DNA of 64,000 bases from Allodiplogaster sudhausi. Taxonomy: Eukaryota; Nematoda; Chromadorea; Rhabditida; Diplogasteridae. Positions within the stretch are counted from its first letter, which is position 1; each line of letters starts with the position of its first letter. Below the pieces are notes generated by a model. That model saw only the letters and a program-made list of their open reading frames with translations, searched no databases and was not told the origin of the DNA. Positions 22,200 through 33,278 of this stretch are shown here, piece after piece. Position numbers and translations under genes: made by a program. The DNA lies in contig CALZFC010000042.1 of the NCBI GenBank assembly GCA_945643635.1, positions 3,041,001 to 3,105,000 on the forward strand, in the 5' to 3' direction.

Positions 22200-23809
22200 C
22201 TCCTTGGTCTTTTTATTAGCTCTGTGCCCACTTGTTTTGCGTGAACATTTAAGTTTCACATACATACATACATTCACGTGCTCACATATAAAATGAAAGA
22301 GTACATATTTATAGATACTATATTTGCATTGCGTTGTTTGAGTGAAGAGGACTGACTATGCTCTGAGGGAGCACTGGCCTCCCTCCGGGGATCCATGCTG
22401 GCAAAAGGTGTTAGCTGCCTGCACGGAGAGACGCCCTTTCAGCCGCAACTTCTCAGATCTCCAAAATATCGATCGATTCAACTATCTGTTTGCATGGATA
22501 AGAGAAAACGAGATCCAGCAATCAAACTTCGGAATAAAACCAGGATTTTGACAAGAAATTTCTAATTGCCGTTGTAAACTTCAGGCTAGCAGGATTAGAG
22601 GAGAAAGAAACTAAATATGTAAATACATAAATGTGTATGTACGCACATATGTATGTATGTACATGCATATATGCATATTATCTACGCATATACATGTTTG
22701 AACAAGAAAGGTATGTATGTATGTATTTGTGAAATCAGCGTTGCTATGTATGTATAAACATATTTTACGTGGCAATGTGGTTTAATTTTTTTAAGTAATT
22801 GCTCAATCTAATTTCCTTTAGAGCAACTGTGAAATACATATGTACTTATGTCATTTAATGCAAACGCTTGCACATCAGCATAATACAGATGTTCGCTAAA
22901 ATCCACCAGCCCCAGGATTGGTGAAGGAGGTTGAAACATGCTTATAAAGCAGTGTCGAAACAGACACGACAGGAAAGTGCAAGAGAGGCAGAAGCAGCTG
23001 ACGGGATGCGAGGAAGTCAGAGAAAGTACCAGAAGTAGAGGCCAAAACCTAATTGTAAGAAGAACATGCCAAATGATTGCATATAGCGAGAAGCAGACAG
23101 AGATCGAGAGTGGAGGGAAAAGAAAGCGAGAGAGAGAGAAAGGGAGAGAGAGAGAGAGCGAGAATAGAGATAAATAGAAAAAGATGCAAAAAGAGAAGAA
23201 CGGAATGAGGAGAAAGCAGAATAGATTGATCGCGTTGAAAGCGCTTGATGGATGTTGACAACCTTGGCTGACGACAACTCCAGGAGGGGCGTCCTTAGAT
23301 GCACTGGGTGAATTAATGAGCAGCGACGAAGAACTCGATTTATTTCATCATTCTCCATGACACCCTGATGAGGATCAGGTGAATAAATGGCAAAATTCAT
23401 TTTAAGCTTCCTATTAGAAGAAAAAGAATTGCCACCCCCCGCAAGCGCTCGAAAATATTTTTTTGTTGACCAGTGGAGGAATTAAAATAGAAACAACTCA
23501 TTTGAAAAATCAATTACCACAGCGAAAAAAGCTATTGTCGCTTTAAAAATGATCATATACAACTAGCCGAAAGATACAAATTATGGTTACTTCACTTACA
23601 CAGAACTTTAAATAATGAGCGAAGTGATAGCTCGTGATAGGCAAGATTGGAAACATCTTGTAGAATGATAGAGTTTCTGGCTCTCTTCTGCACAGGCATG
23701 CCCATCACTCTGACATCCGGCGCGCTTGAGTCTCACTCTTTCTTCTCTCCCTGTCTCATCCCTCTCTCTGACTGACACTCCCTCCATCACTCTTTGACTG
23801 CCTTTCTTC

Positions 23810-23849
<40 letters not shown>

Positions 23850-24629
23850 ACTGGCTTCACTGATCAGAGTCTCCCCCTCACATAGTGCTGATTCCGACGC
23901 CCGAGCCTAGCGGTCATTGTAAAGTAGAGGACGCAGAGAGGAGAGGAGAGTGAGGCAAGGTGAACAGAAGCAGGCAAGAGGCTGAGGCTGGCTGGCGGAT
24001 CGAGTCTGTTACAGCCTGGAGGGGCAACCCCTCCAAGCTATTCAAAGATAACCCCCGCCACTTCAATAACTGACTCGGCCAACACTCATCCACTCTCTAC
24101 AACCCAACTCCACTCAATATTCTTCTCTCTTCACTATCTGATTGCAACAAGTGTTCATTGCACTTGGGGGAGATGAGGAAGACAATGCTGCGAAGGCAGC
24201 GGCAGAGGAGGGCGACTATCGAGGGAGGAGGGATACAAATTGTTTCAAAGTGTTCCGGAAGGGAATGTGTACAACACGAAGTTGATGAGCAAGGCCACGT
24301 GGAGAGTGGAGAGTGGCAGCTACAGCGAACCCCACGACTCTTCCCCCGACCACTTCCAAACCCCATAAGTTACCCTAAGAAAAAGCGAAAATATCACAAC
24401 TCCTCCTCTTCATATCACATCCCCTGAGCCTGTCACTGGAAACACGCCATGCCATGCAGAATGTGAATACCTTACAATCAGTCTCTGTCCAGTCGTACTG
24501 TAATCATTCACTTCCATACACACACTTTCTCTTTGCGGCCAACAACTCCAGCCTCTTGAAAATAGATTTATAACACTAAATTAGCCTCTATAAGAAAGTA
24601 TGAACAGTGAGAAAAGGAAGAGAGACAAT
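22200..24629. other. region between ttn-1 and NDUFS1: probable ttn-1 5' region
   Basis: Contains TATG/CATA repeats (22617-22750), purine-rich repeats (23105-23175), a CT tract (23815-23850) and no convincing gene. One minus-strand candidate exon lies at about 23260-23400 (starting MNFAIYSPDPHQG, ending in AAG before GTTGTC). Its phase does not join cleanly to the first traced ttn-1 exon, so I leave it unassigned. If ttn-1 transcription starts upstream of 22.2 kb, its promoter should be here. Confidence 0.4.
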
Positions 24630-25313
24630 CTAGGCATGGGCATAGTTCTTAGGTGTCTCTGCATACTCATTGCTATTCTCTCTGAGAGCAGCAGAGCGGG
24701 CGGCTGCCATGGTCGGGCTGGAGCGGGCCACTGCATTCGTCATGTAGAAGTCAGCTAGACTCTTCTGAGAGGGTGAAAGGTCAGCAGAGAGGGAACCGGA
24801 AGGGGACACCGAAGAGGCCATCTCAGCTGCTTGCTTTGAGAACAACGCTTCTTCCGCATCACCGAATCGCACGAGGTGTGGGGCAATCTGAGAGTGACAA
24901 CATCCCCATTATTTAAAAAGATATCTTTCCATTTTGCGACGAAGTGAGAGTGAAACGGATAAGAGAAAATGAAAGAGTAAAGATGGGAACCTCTGAGAGT
25001 CTTTCGCGGATCTCCTTCAGGTCGTCGTAGGGCAGGGCCTTCCCAGCAATCTCGCTCAGGGCACGGATTACTCTCCAGTCAGAACGAGCATCACCGGGAG
25101 GGTTCACAGCCAGATATCTATGAGAAGCACTAAGTTAGAGAGGGAGGGTTTGATAGCAGTTGTCAGAGAGAGAGGAAAAGACAGATAGAGGGAGCAAGGG
25201 AGACAAGAAGAGGGAAGGGGGCGGGAGGAAGAGAGAGAGATAGAGAGAGAAAGAGAGAGAGGAAGAGAGAGAGGAAGAGAGAGAGGAAGAGAGAGAGAGA
25301 GATAGAGAGAGGA

Positions 25314-25344
<31 letters not shown>

Positions 25345-28300
25345 TTTGCAAATACAAATAATTTTTTTTTTAGAAAAGCCATACAAGGGAATTTTTGATG
25401 ATGTATCGAAACGAAAAATGCTTCCACTTATAGCTACTTTCTTCTTTTGTCTCAAATCTCTACAAACCCTTGCTGAGAGCGTCCCTCGGTGTTAACATAT
25501 GAAGCATTTTTCTCGGTGTAAGCCGCGCCAGGCAGAACAACATCCGCCATCGCAGCTCCGGCGTCTCCGTTGTGGCCTTGAAGATTGCATCAAATTTTCC
25601 TTTAAAATTAAGACTTTCTATCTACGCTAAGTTCTCAAGAACGAGCGAAAATTGATCACAAAAAAGCTAAATAAATGATTCGGGCCAATTTGACCATGCA
25701 GTTGTGAAAAGAAACCTTGGTAGACCACGAAAGCATCAGGCGAAAGATTGGCCCGGGAGACTTTTCCCTCGTCGGCGCCGAGGAGATAGAGGAACTTAAC
25801 GGGCTTCTTGCGGATGGCAGAGACTCCGGCTCGGTAACCAATGTCCATGGCCGCGGTCTGCGAGGCCCACCGCTGCAGGATGTTCAGGACCCTCACGTCT
25901 GACTCCGCCTGCAAACGAGTAATGTTAAAATATTGAGAGAAAACAATTATTCCACTTCAAATAAAATAGATTATGTGTTTATTCGATGTGCGGAATAAAG
26001 TACATATATGCTTTAAGAATAGCATCCAATAGCATAGCTCATAGAATTTCGGACAAAAAGGATTGTAACCTTGCCGCTCTTGAGCTTCTGGCTGAGAGCG
26101 TGGAGCTTGGAGAGAAGAATCTTCCCTTGCTCGCCATGGAGGGCAGCAGCTCCAACGAGAATGTAAGGGCGGCGGCCACTCATTAGACGCTGTAATCATT
26201 TTCGCAAATAACAATCATTGAACATATACCTTTATTTATAATACATACCTAGGAAAGATAATACGGACCTGTCCAAACTCGCCTCCCTTTCCGGCGAGTA
26301 ACTCATCGACGGCAGAAGCACTGGTGCCAAGATAAGAGTAGTCGTAAGTCAGGTCATTCTGGCCGCCAACCACGCCGATCTCGATGTCCGAGTACAGGTA
26401 GCTAAACAATTTAAGACGAATAAAACAATTTGTTTGATCTCCTTCAATGAAGAAAGAAATAATCGTACTTACGCCTTTCGGATGCGCGCATTGAGAACGG
26501 GAGCTTCGTAACGAGGGTTGGAGCCGACGATAAGAAGAGCATCTGCTTGCTCCACTCCGGCCAGGCCATCTGGCATCGTGTAGTTCACTCGCAGATCACT
26601 CGCCCCCTCTGGCAGCTCCTCCTCCGTCATCACAAGCTCCGAGTTGAAACGGTTCAAGAGGTCTTTCAGGGCCACCAGGGACTCTCAAGGAAACATCGAC
26701 ATTGTCTACTTTATAATTAGGAATCTTTCTGTTCGATACATCTTATTACTTGTGGAAAGAAGTGAAAAAAGAAAATAAGAAGAAGAAGGTAAGTCGCACC
26801 AGTGTCTGCAAGTCCTCCAGCAATGGCAGCTTTCTGGTCAGCCGGAGTCTGGCGAAGCTTCGCTGCGACGGTGAAGAGAGCCTCTTCCCATGAAGTCGGC
26901 CTGGAAAAGAATGGTTTCAGAAGAAGAATCAGATCATCAGAGTAGAGATGTATGCTAATGTCAAAATAATGCTGAGAAACTTGAGGACGCCGTCTTCTCC
27001 CTTCATCATAGGAATCATGAGTCGCTGGTTCTTGAGGCCGTCAATGGCGAAGCGAGTCTTGTCACTGATCCACTCTTCGTTCACTTCCTGCAATACACTA
27101 GGCAATTCCATCACCGGTATCGTTAAAACGCACAACACTCTGCTTTTTTAATACCCGAGAATACTATGCTAACGTTGATTTGCAAAACGTGAAAATGGAT
27201 CCCAGATAACGTGTCTCTTTTCGGTACTTAAGGTCTCTTCTCGCAAAACACGCAGTGATCTTCGCAAGTGAAGAAGCTTCTTGTGTATATGAAAAGGTGG
27301 CAAACATTATTCATTCGTGGAAGAACACGAAGGAGGTCGCCGGTGCGGTGAGAGAGGACAATGTTCGATCCAGTTGCATCCATCACATCCACGCTCTCCG
27401 TCTTGCGAGTCTCCCAGGGACGAGCAGTGAAGCTGCAGCAACAATTTCATCAACTATTCAAATCAAACATAATTCTAAATACATTCAAAATCCTGGATCA
27501 AGAGAGAAAGAGATGAATACGAGCCTGTATGGCTTGCTGGTGAGAGCACCGACGGGGCAGAGGTCGATGACATTGCCAGACAACTCAGTGGCGAACAGCT
27601 TGTCCACGTACGTTCCAATCTGGAGCTGGTTTCCTCAAACACTCACTCTTCCTTGCTGCTGCCAAAGGAATCCCTCGATGTCCCACCTCTTCCTGTAGTT
27701 CCGAAGTCGGGAACTCCGGCGACTTCATTGGCAAAGCGAACGCAACGAGTGCACTGAATGCAACGAGTCATGACAGTCTTGACGAGGGGGCCGATGTTCT
27801 TGTCTTCCACGGCTCGCTTCCCATCGTAGGAGCACTGGTGGCGACTGCGGTCCGAGCCGAAATTCATCGACTGGTCTTGGAGGTCGCACTCGCCTCCCTG
27901 AACGGTGAATCCTAGGCAAGAAAGAGCAGAAACCAGAACTGGTACCTGGTCACAGATTGGGCAATCGAGGGGATGGTTCACGAGCAGGAATTCCATGACT
28001 CCCTCACGCGCCTTCTTCGTCAGATCAGAGTTCGTCTTCACTTTCATTCCTTTCATCACTGGCATTGCACACGAAGCTACCGGCTGCAAGTATTACAATT
28101 CATCTAAACATTCAGTTCTCGCACAAACCTATTTCAAGTCTTAAACATGATTCAGCACCTAATTTTCTGCGAAATGATCTTTTCCCAATCAAGTTTAAAA
28201 AGTGAGAAAGAATTTCACATCCCAAGGAAAAATAAAGGTAAAAAATATATGTTTCTACCTTTTTGATCATTTTCCACATAGAATATTACATTTATATCTT

Positions 28301-28727
28301 AAAACTTAACAAGTGTCTTCCAGTGCAATTCTGCAAGTGAAATATTCTTGACAGACAAGGTATGAATGGAAACCTTAATGCTTTTCTCCACTTCGACAAG
28401 ACACATTCTGCAGTTGCCAGCGATGGAAAGTCGGTCGTGGTAGCAGAAACGAGGGATGTCCACGCCGACCATTGCACACGCCTGAACATACAGTACTTGT
28501 CAACACCCAAAATGGAAATAGTAGCAGAAAGGAGCATCGCGAATTGTTTTGGTGTGCCTAGCCTGTAGAATGGTGAGTCCGGGGTCGACGAGGATCTTCT
28601 TGCCATCGATGAAAACTTCGATCTTCTCGGGAGCAGTTGTATTGGCACGACTAGAAGAAGCAGAGACTACTCCCCGGCCAGCAAAGAGACTCCGCCCCAG
28701 CCGGTGCATCTCAACCACTCTACACAT
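24630..28727 (-). CDS. NDUFS1: NADH:ubiquinone oxidoreductase 75-kDa core subunit (complex I, mitochondrial)
   Basis: Catalytic iron-sulfur subunit of the complex I N-module, passing electrons from the FMN site. Fifteen exons with matching phases: 28563-28709 (or 28727), 28374-28481, 27946-28083, 27687-27897, 27525-27633, 27306-27432, 26981-27087, 26800-26900, 26473-26683, 26269-26401, 26070-26189, 25716-25908, 25468-25576, 24991-25117, 24630-24887. About 732 residues against 727 in human. Visible: an Arg/Ser-rich presequence ([13 protein letters not shown]), the 2Fe-2S region ([19 protein letters not shown]), 4Fe-4S ligands ([29 protein letters not shown]) and conserved blocks [36 protein letters not shown] and [11 protein letters not shown]. 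Start at 28709 is preferred for targeting; 28727 is in frame. Two introns (donors at 28562 and 27524) need GC donors. Confidence 0.96.
25135..25345. repeat. GA-rich microsatellite in NDUFS1 intron
   Basis: Purine-rich GAGAGAGGAAGAGA repeats in the intron between the NDUFS1 exons at 24991-25117 and 25468-25576. The apparent Leu/Ser frames on the minus strand here are low complexity. Confidence 0.85.
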
Positions 28728-29160
28728 CTCGAGTAGCAGAAACCATATTACAACTACTAAAAAGCAGCTCCACATTTCGTCACTCCAGATAGCAAAAAGG
28801 CAGCTGAAAACTGCGCCATATCTCCATTTCATGTTAACCCATACATCATTTTATTCGTAAAATTATGTACCTGGCAACTGCCAGAACTACGTAGCTCTGA
28901 ATACAAAGGAGAATATAATTCATCTATAATAAATACGCCAAGAATGTAGGTAAAGAGATATCACAGAAATGAAAACTAGACGAATGAATTAAATTTCCCT
29001 TCAAATATTTGTTAGCCCACAGAACGAGTTAAAACCGAAAAAAAACCATACCGCATCACACTGAAAGGACATATTATGTTCACGCGCCAACAGATTCGTT
29101 GTGGCCTAGATAGCCGATATAAAAGAATGATAATGGAAGTAAGATGAGGTTCCCTGTTCT
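28728..29160. other. short spacer between ZFPL1 stop and NDUFS1 start
   Basis: 434 bp between two minus-strand genes, AT-rich, without other coding signal. Its size permits either an NDUFS1 promoter or a nematode-style operon spacer; no decisive trans-splice signal can be read. Confidence 0.4.
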
Positions 29161-30932
29161 TCAATGGAACATTCTGCTTTCCTCTTCAGCCACTCGAATA
29201 TTCGGATTGGCAAGAGGATCAAACATCGGGTCAGAATCATCAGGAGAAGCGAAGCGACCGAGAAGCACGAACACAGTTCCCCCCACTAAGAACAGAAGGA
29301 ACAGCATTACCAGAGAGCGGCGCCAGCCTGCAATGGACTTCCATTTATTCATCTTTTTGCCACATTCCATGCATGAGACTTGGTTCTATCACGAAAGACT
29401 AGGAACTTTGAATAAAGTTATGGTAGATGCTGTAAAATTTTCTGTATGCAGCGCAGAATGGATAGGGATACGAAGCGAATAAAGAAAAACACGGAGTTTC
29501 ACCGAGATGAAATATGTGGTTAGGAATAAAAATGCATTGATGAGCAAAGCAAATATTTTGAAGGCATAAATCGAACCCACAACAAACTGTCCGACAAAGC
29601 AACCCATTATAAAAACAGTGGTTAAAGAGAAAGATAAAAGCTGAAAAGGAAGAAGAACCTGTGATGGGCTTGGCAGAGTTGTTTCCGTACTTTGCCCTCC
29701 AGAGCCCGCCCATCCAAGTCATCATGGGTCTCCGTTTGTACTTGTTCGTCTCTGAGTCGGCGTCGCGTGAAAGCAGAGGCTGCGAGTCAGTAGACGGTCT
29801 CTCTTCCCCGAATTGCTTCTTCCGGACTACAAATCACTGATATCTCTACTCAACCAATTCCATCTTCGAAGCCACACTAATCGACCACACAAAGAAAGAA
29901 AAAATACAAATTCACAAAACCGAATGCGTTTGCTTCAGACTGCGAAACTGTTGCAGGAGCGTAGGAGATTTCCTCATCCATGTTCAGAACCGTAGCGGGC
30001 GTAGTGCTCCTCAAAAGAATATATTTTTTTAGCTAAAAATTGAAAACAAGTCAACATAAATAGAAAAGGTAACATTCCTAGAGGTTGCAGAAGCTGTAAA
30101 ATTATGTATGGCACACAACTTAAACACCTGAAGTTAGAAGATGGATTAGAAGAAGCGGGAATGGAAGGACGAGCATGAGTTGTGGGAGGAACGGGAACAG
30201 GACGCGGTGCCGCCGGGAACTCGAATTCAGGCAGCTCAAACATTCACTTTCAAGAGGTACTATCCATTCACCTATATTATTTTAGATGGAAACGCTTACA
30301 ATTGGAAGTCCGAGTCCAGCCCGTGCCCAATTGGCTTGGCTAAGCGTTGCTCGCAATCGCTCAATCATCAAAGAAGCCTGCAGAGTTTCTGCTAGAGAAA
30401 TTCAACGTAATCATTAGCTGGTTAAGTAAGAACCTGATTTGAAGCAGGGAAGAGCATTTCACGGCATTGCGGACATCGGTAACCGGCCGGAGCAGTGTTG
30501 GCAGGCAGGCGCCTCGCCATCTCATCTACGCAACACCAATGGAACACATCTAAATCCACACGAGAAATTTAAACATCGGCACGATCCTCTTATGAAGAAA
30601 TAAGCAAAAACTAACGGAGGCACTGAAGTCGAACAGTAGGGCCGCCCTCGCTGAGAGGAGTAGAACAAAGAGAGCAGTTGGGATCGTAGTCGCTGTCAGA
30701 CAACCATTGCAGATACGTTTGCACCACACACTTAAAGAACACAACCATCTTTAACTCCTTTCGTTCGAGTTATATGGCAACATTCCATATTAATTATGTT
30801 GGTGATTACTGCTCGCAGCTTCGGACTTACACTCGAATGGCTTTCCACTAGGCAGTGGTCGCAGACGTTGACTCGGTGCTCGAAGCAGAAGAGACTCGTC
30901 ATGTTTTTCTTCGGACATTTGCACAGCCCCAT
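29161..30932 (-). CDS. ZFPL1: ZFPL1, Golgi RING-like zinc-finger membrane protein
   Basis: Integral cis-Golgi membrane protein with B-box- and RING-like zinc fingers; in vertebrates it tethers GM130. Eight exons, phases consistent: 30831-30932, 30616-30730, 30434-30549, 30300-30377, 30128-30234, 29921-30009, 29659-29826, 29161-29327. Encodes 313 residues against 310 in human. Diagnostic blocks: N-terminal MGLCKCPKK...[67 protein letters not shown], a C-terminal membrane span ([20 protein letters not shown]) and the conserved tail [15 protein letters not shown]. An acceptor (TTTGCAG) lies directly before ATG, implying a 5'UTR intron or a spliced leader. The proline-rich exon at 30128-30234 is poorly conserved. 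Confidence 0.95.
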
Positions 30933-31863
30933 CTGCAAATATCTGGATTAGGAACCTAGCTCCCTTCAATGCGCTAAACTTCACTTGCTAAACACCGAAG
31001 CTGAAGCAAACAGAATTAGAAAACAATATCAATCGCAAATTCTCAAACGCAAAACTAGGTCGAACTCGTGCAAAACAAGAATCAGTACAAATTTCTCTCC
31101 GATGTTGGCTAAAGCAAAGCTAAGATACAGCAATTGAGAATTTTTCAAAGGATTCTCCGATGAAGACTAAACAGTATTTGAATTTATCATAAAGCGCAAT
31201 TGCGATTTTGAAGAAAGGAGTAAACATGAAGCAGAATTGTTTTATTGTGGCAAGCTATGTTTGCTGAACAAGTATTTTACCAATCTTTTTGCGATATCTG
31301 TTACATATATCTGCGATTTCTTAGAGCTTTGAAGTCCTGATTTCGGTAGATATTTTCTCGCCAATTCATCTTGCAAGTCTAGCTCAGAGTTTCTTGCCGT
31401 GCCATCCGGTTGAGTCGGAACTCGCTAAAAGCCTAAGGCGGTCGGCTGCTTGAACCAGTTCGTGGCTGCCTAGGGGGGAAGGAATGCGCCCGCCCGCGTT
31501 GCGTAAGCCTCTCTTTGCTGTCCCGGTCCCCGCTCACTGCAGAAACCTCTCCCCTTCCTTCTATTCCTTGCAACGTCTTCCAAAAGGCCCCGTCCCCTTA
31601 CTCTTCCATTATACGTCCTTCCAGTATGGAAGAGGAAGCTCCTTCTCTTCCGCCGCCTCGTCACCTGGCTCCGCCAGTCAGTTTCATTAAATATAAATAG
31701 AAAAAGAACCTAGCGTTCTCTTTCCTGTTGATCTTATTGTTAGCAATGTCATTCTCCATTTCTTCTGTGTGCTGTTTGTTGTTGAATGCGCGATCCGAAT
31801 GCTGTTGCCTTGTTCCTGTTTGCTTGGAGACGTTCTGTAATTATTAGGAATCTTATCCAAGTG
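30933..31863. other. divergent intergenic region between ZFPL1 and THUMPD1
   Basis: About 0.9 kb between genes transcribed away from each other, so it should hold both promoters. A C/T-rich block (about 31500-31650) and an AT-rich block are visible, but no recognisable conserved site. Confidence 0.45.
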
Positions 31864-33094
31864 ATGAGCGGTAAGGGAGACTCCGCTCTTGCTAATCGGA
31901 AGCGTAAACACAATTGGAATTCGCAGTTCGTGTCTAATTTCAAGTCATTCCGTGGTGTTCGGGAGACTGAACGCTATTCTTTTAATCAGCACGCGACAGA
32001 AGAGTGTAGAACCCGGGTTGACGGGGCTCTTCTTCACTTGTGATGGCCATGAGAAGCAAGCACTCAACGAAGCATACAATCTCTTGGATGAATTACTCGA
32101 GGAGAAAGGAAACCACGCCACCTCAGCACCTTCTGGTTCTAACCCATCTGACGATGAGGACATTGCTGATTCGCTCACCAAAGCTTGCAAACGTGAAGGC
32201 GACCAAATCGCACATAAGGTAATTTTTTATTAGTCGAAGTTGCTCAATGTTCTATCTTTTTTACATCCGTAGAAGCGGCGATTTCATCAAAGGCCTACGG
32301 GCGTGAAGAACTGTCTTTTCGTGACTGTGAAAGGTTTGTGGATTCTTTGTTTTATTATTATATCAAATGGTTGCGGTGTATTCGTGCTCTTGTTTTTATA
32401 AATTGTAGGAAAATAGAAGCACAATAACATCGGGTTCTTTTTGTATATGAGGAGAGTTCTTAGATGCTGAAGTGGTTCCGTTATGCGAGAAGCTTGTGGA
32501 GACGGCGCAAGCCAAGGCGCGTTGCCGCTTTCTCCAACGTGCTCTGCCCGTGGAGGATACCGCGAATGTTTCCCTCGAGAACGTTAACAACATCATTACT
32601 GCAGTCTGTGCTATCACTTTTCTTTTTCAATCGACTTAACACATAGAAATGCACAGCCTTATTGACTCATTGTCAGCTTGTCCAACGGCATTTGGTGTCT
32701 TCCTCTTCTGGCGCTCTGCCCACTTACGCATTGGAGTTCAAAGCACGGAACAATGATCAGGTTCTTTTGTATTCGCTTTTATTTTGTCGAAATACCTTTC
32801 TCGTTTATCAGATCAAGAAACAAAATGTATTGGAAATGCTGAACGATGCGATTGCCATGATAGCTCCTGCGGCCAAGGTTGATCTGAGCAACCCAGAAGT
32901 AAGTCTTCTCTTTGGTGGCAAAGAAGCAGACGAATGACTGCTGACCTTTCTAGATAACATTCTTCATACAAGTTGTCCGCAAGTCGATAATGGCAGGCGT
33001 GGCTCCAAAGTACAATGGCCGTCGCAAGTACAGCATGAGAGTAAGCGAGGCTGACTCTGCCAAGGCTTCCACTCATTCAACTCGCTCTCCTTAG
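31864..33094 (+). CDS. THUMPD1: THUMP domain protein 1 (Tan1-type tRNA acetylation adaptor)
   Basis: RNA-binding cofactor that helps the NAT10/Kre33 acetyltransferase make N4-acetylcytidine in tRNA. Seven exons: 31864-31929, 32000-32218, 32273-32333, 32464-32603, 32677-32760, 32812-32898, 32954-33094, about 265 residues. Family signatures: a basic N-terminus (ANRKRKHNW), VEPGLTGLFFTCDGHEKQAL...EAYNLLDELLEE (human LEPGLQGILITC...EAYSLLNE), an acidic linker (PSDDEDIADSL), CLFVTV, YALEFKARNND, KVDLSNPE and the final THUMP strand VVRKSIMAGVAPKYNGRRKYSMR. The assignment of exon 1 and its 70-nt intron comes from phase and homology only. The donor after 32603 is weak (GTCTGT). Confidence 0.88.
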
Positions 33095-33234
33095 AAGAGA
33101 CCCTCTTTCTTTTCCGTTCTGTCCCTTTTCATGTGCTCACAGTTGTTCTATTGTTGAAGAGAGTGCGCAGCTGGCTAGCTGGTGCCTTGCTGTGCCCATT
33201 CGCCATCTGCTGGTGACTCTTCTGTTCTTAATCT

Positions 33235-33278
<44 letters not shown>

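Noticed and set aside
23017..23400. First coding exon of ttn-1 starting MNFAIYSPDPHQG
   Set aside because: It has a start codon and a plausible donor (AAG before GTTGTC), but phase 0 leads into a frame of the next exon that hits a stop after splicing. Not supported without RNA data.
31889..32043. Frameshift in THUMPD1 near its N-terminus
   Set aside because: A 70-nt phase-0 intron (31930-31999, GT...CAG) joins the basic N-terminus to KSVEPGLTG without any shift.
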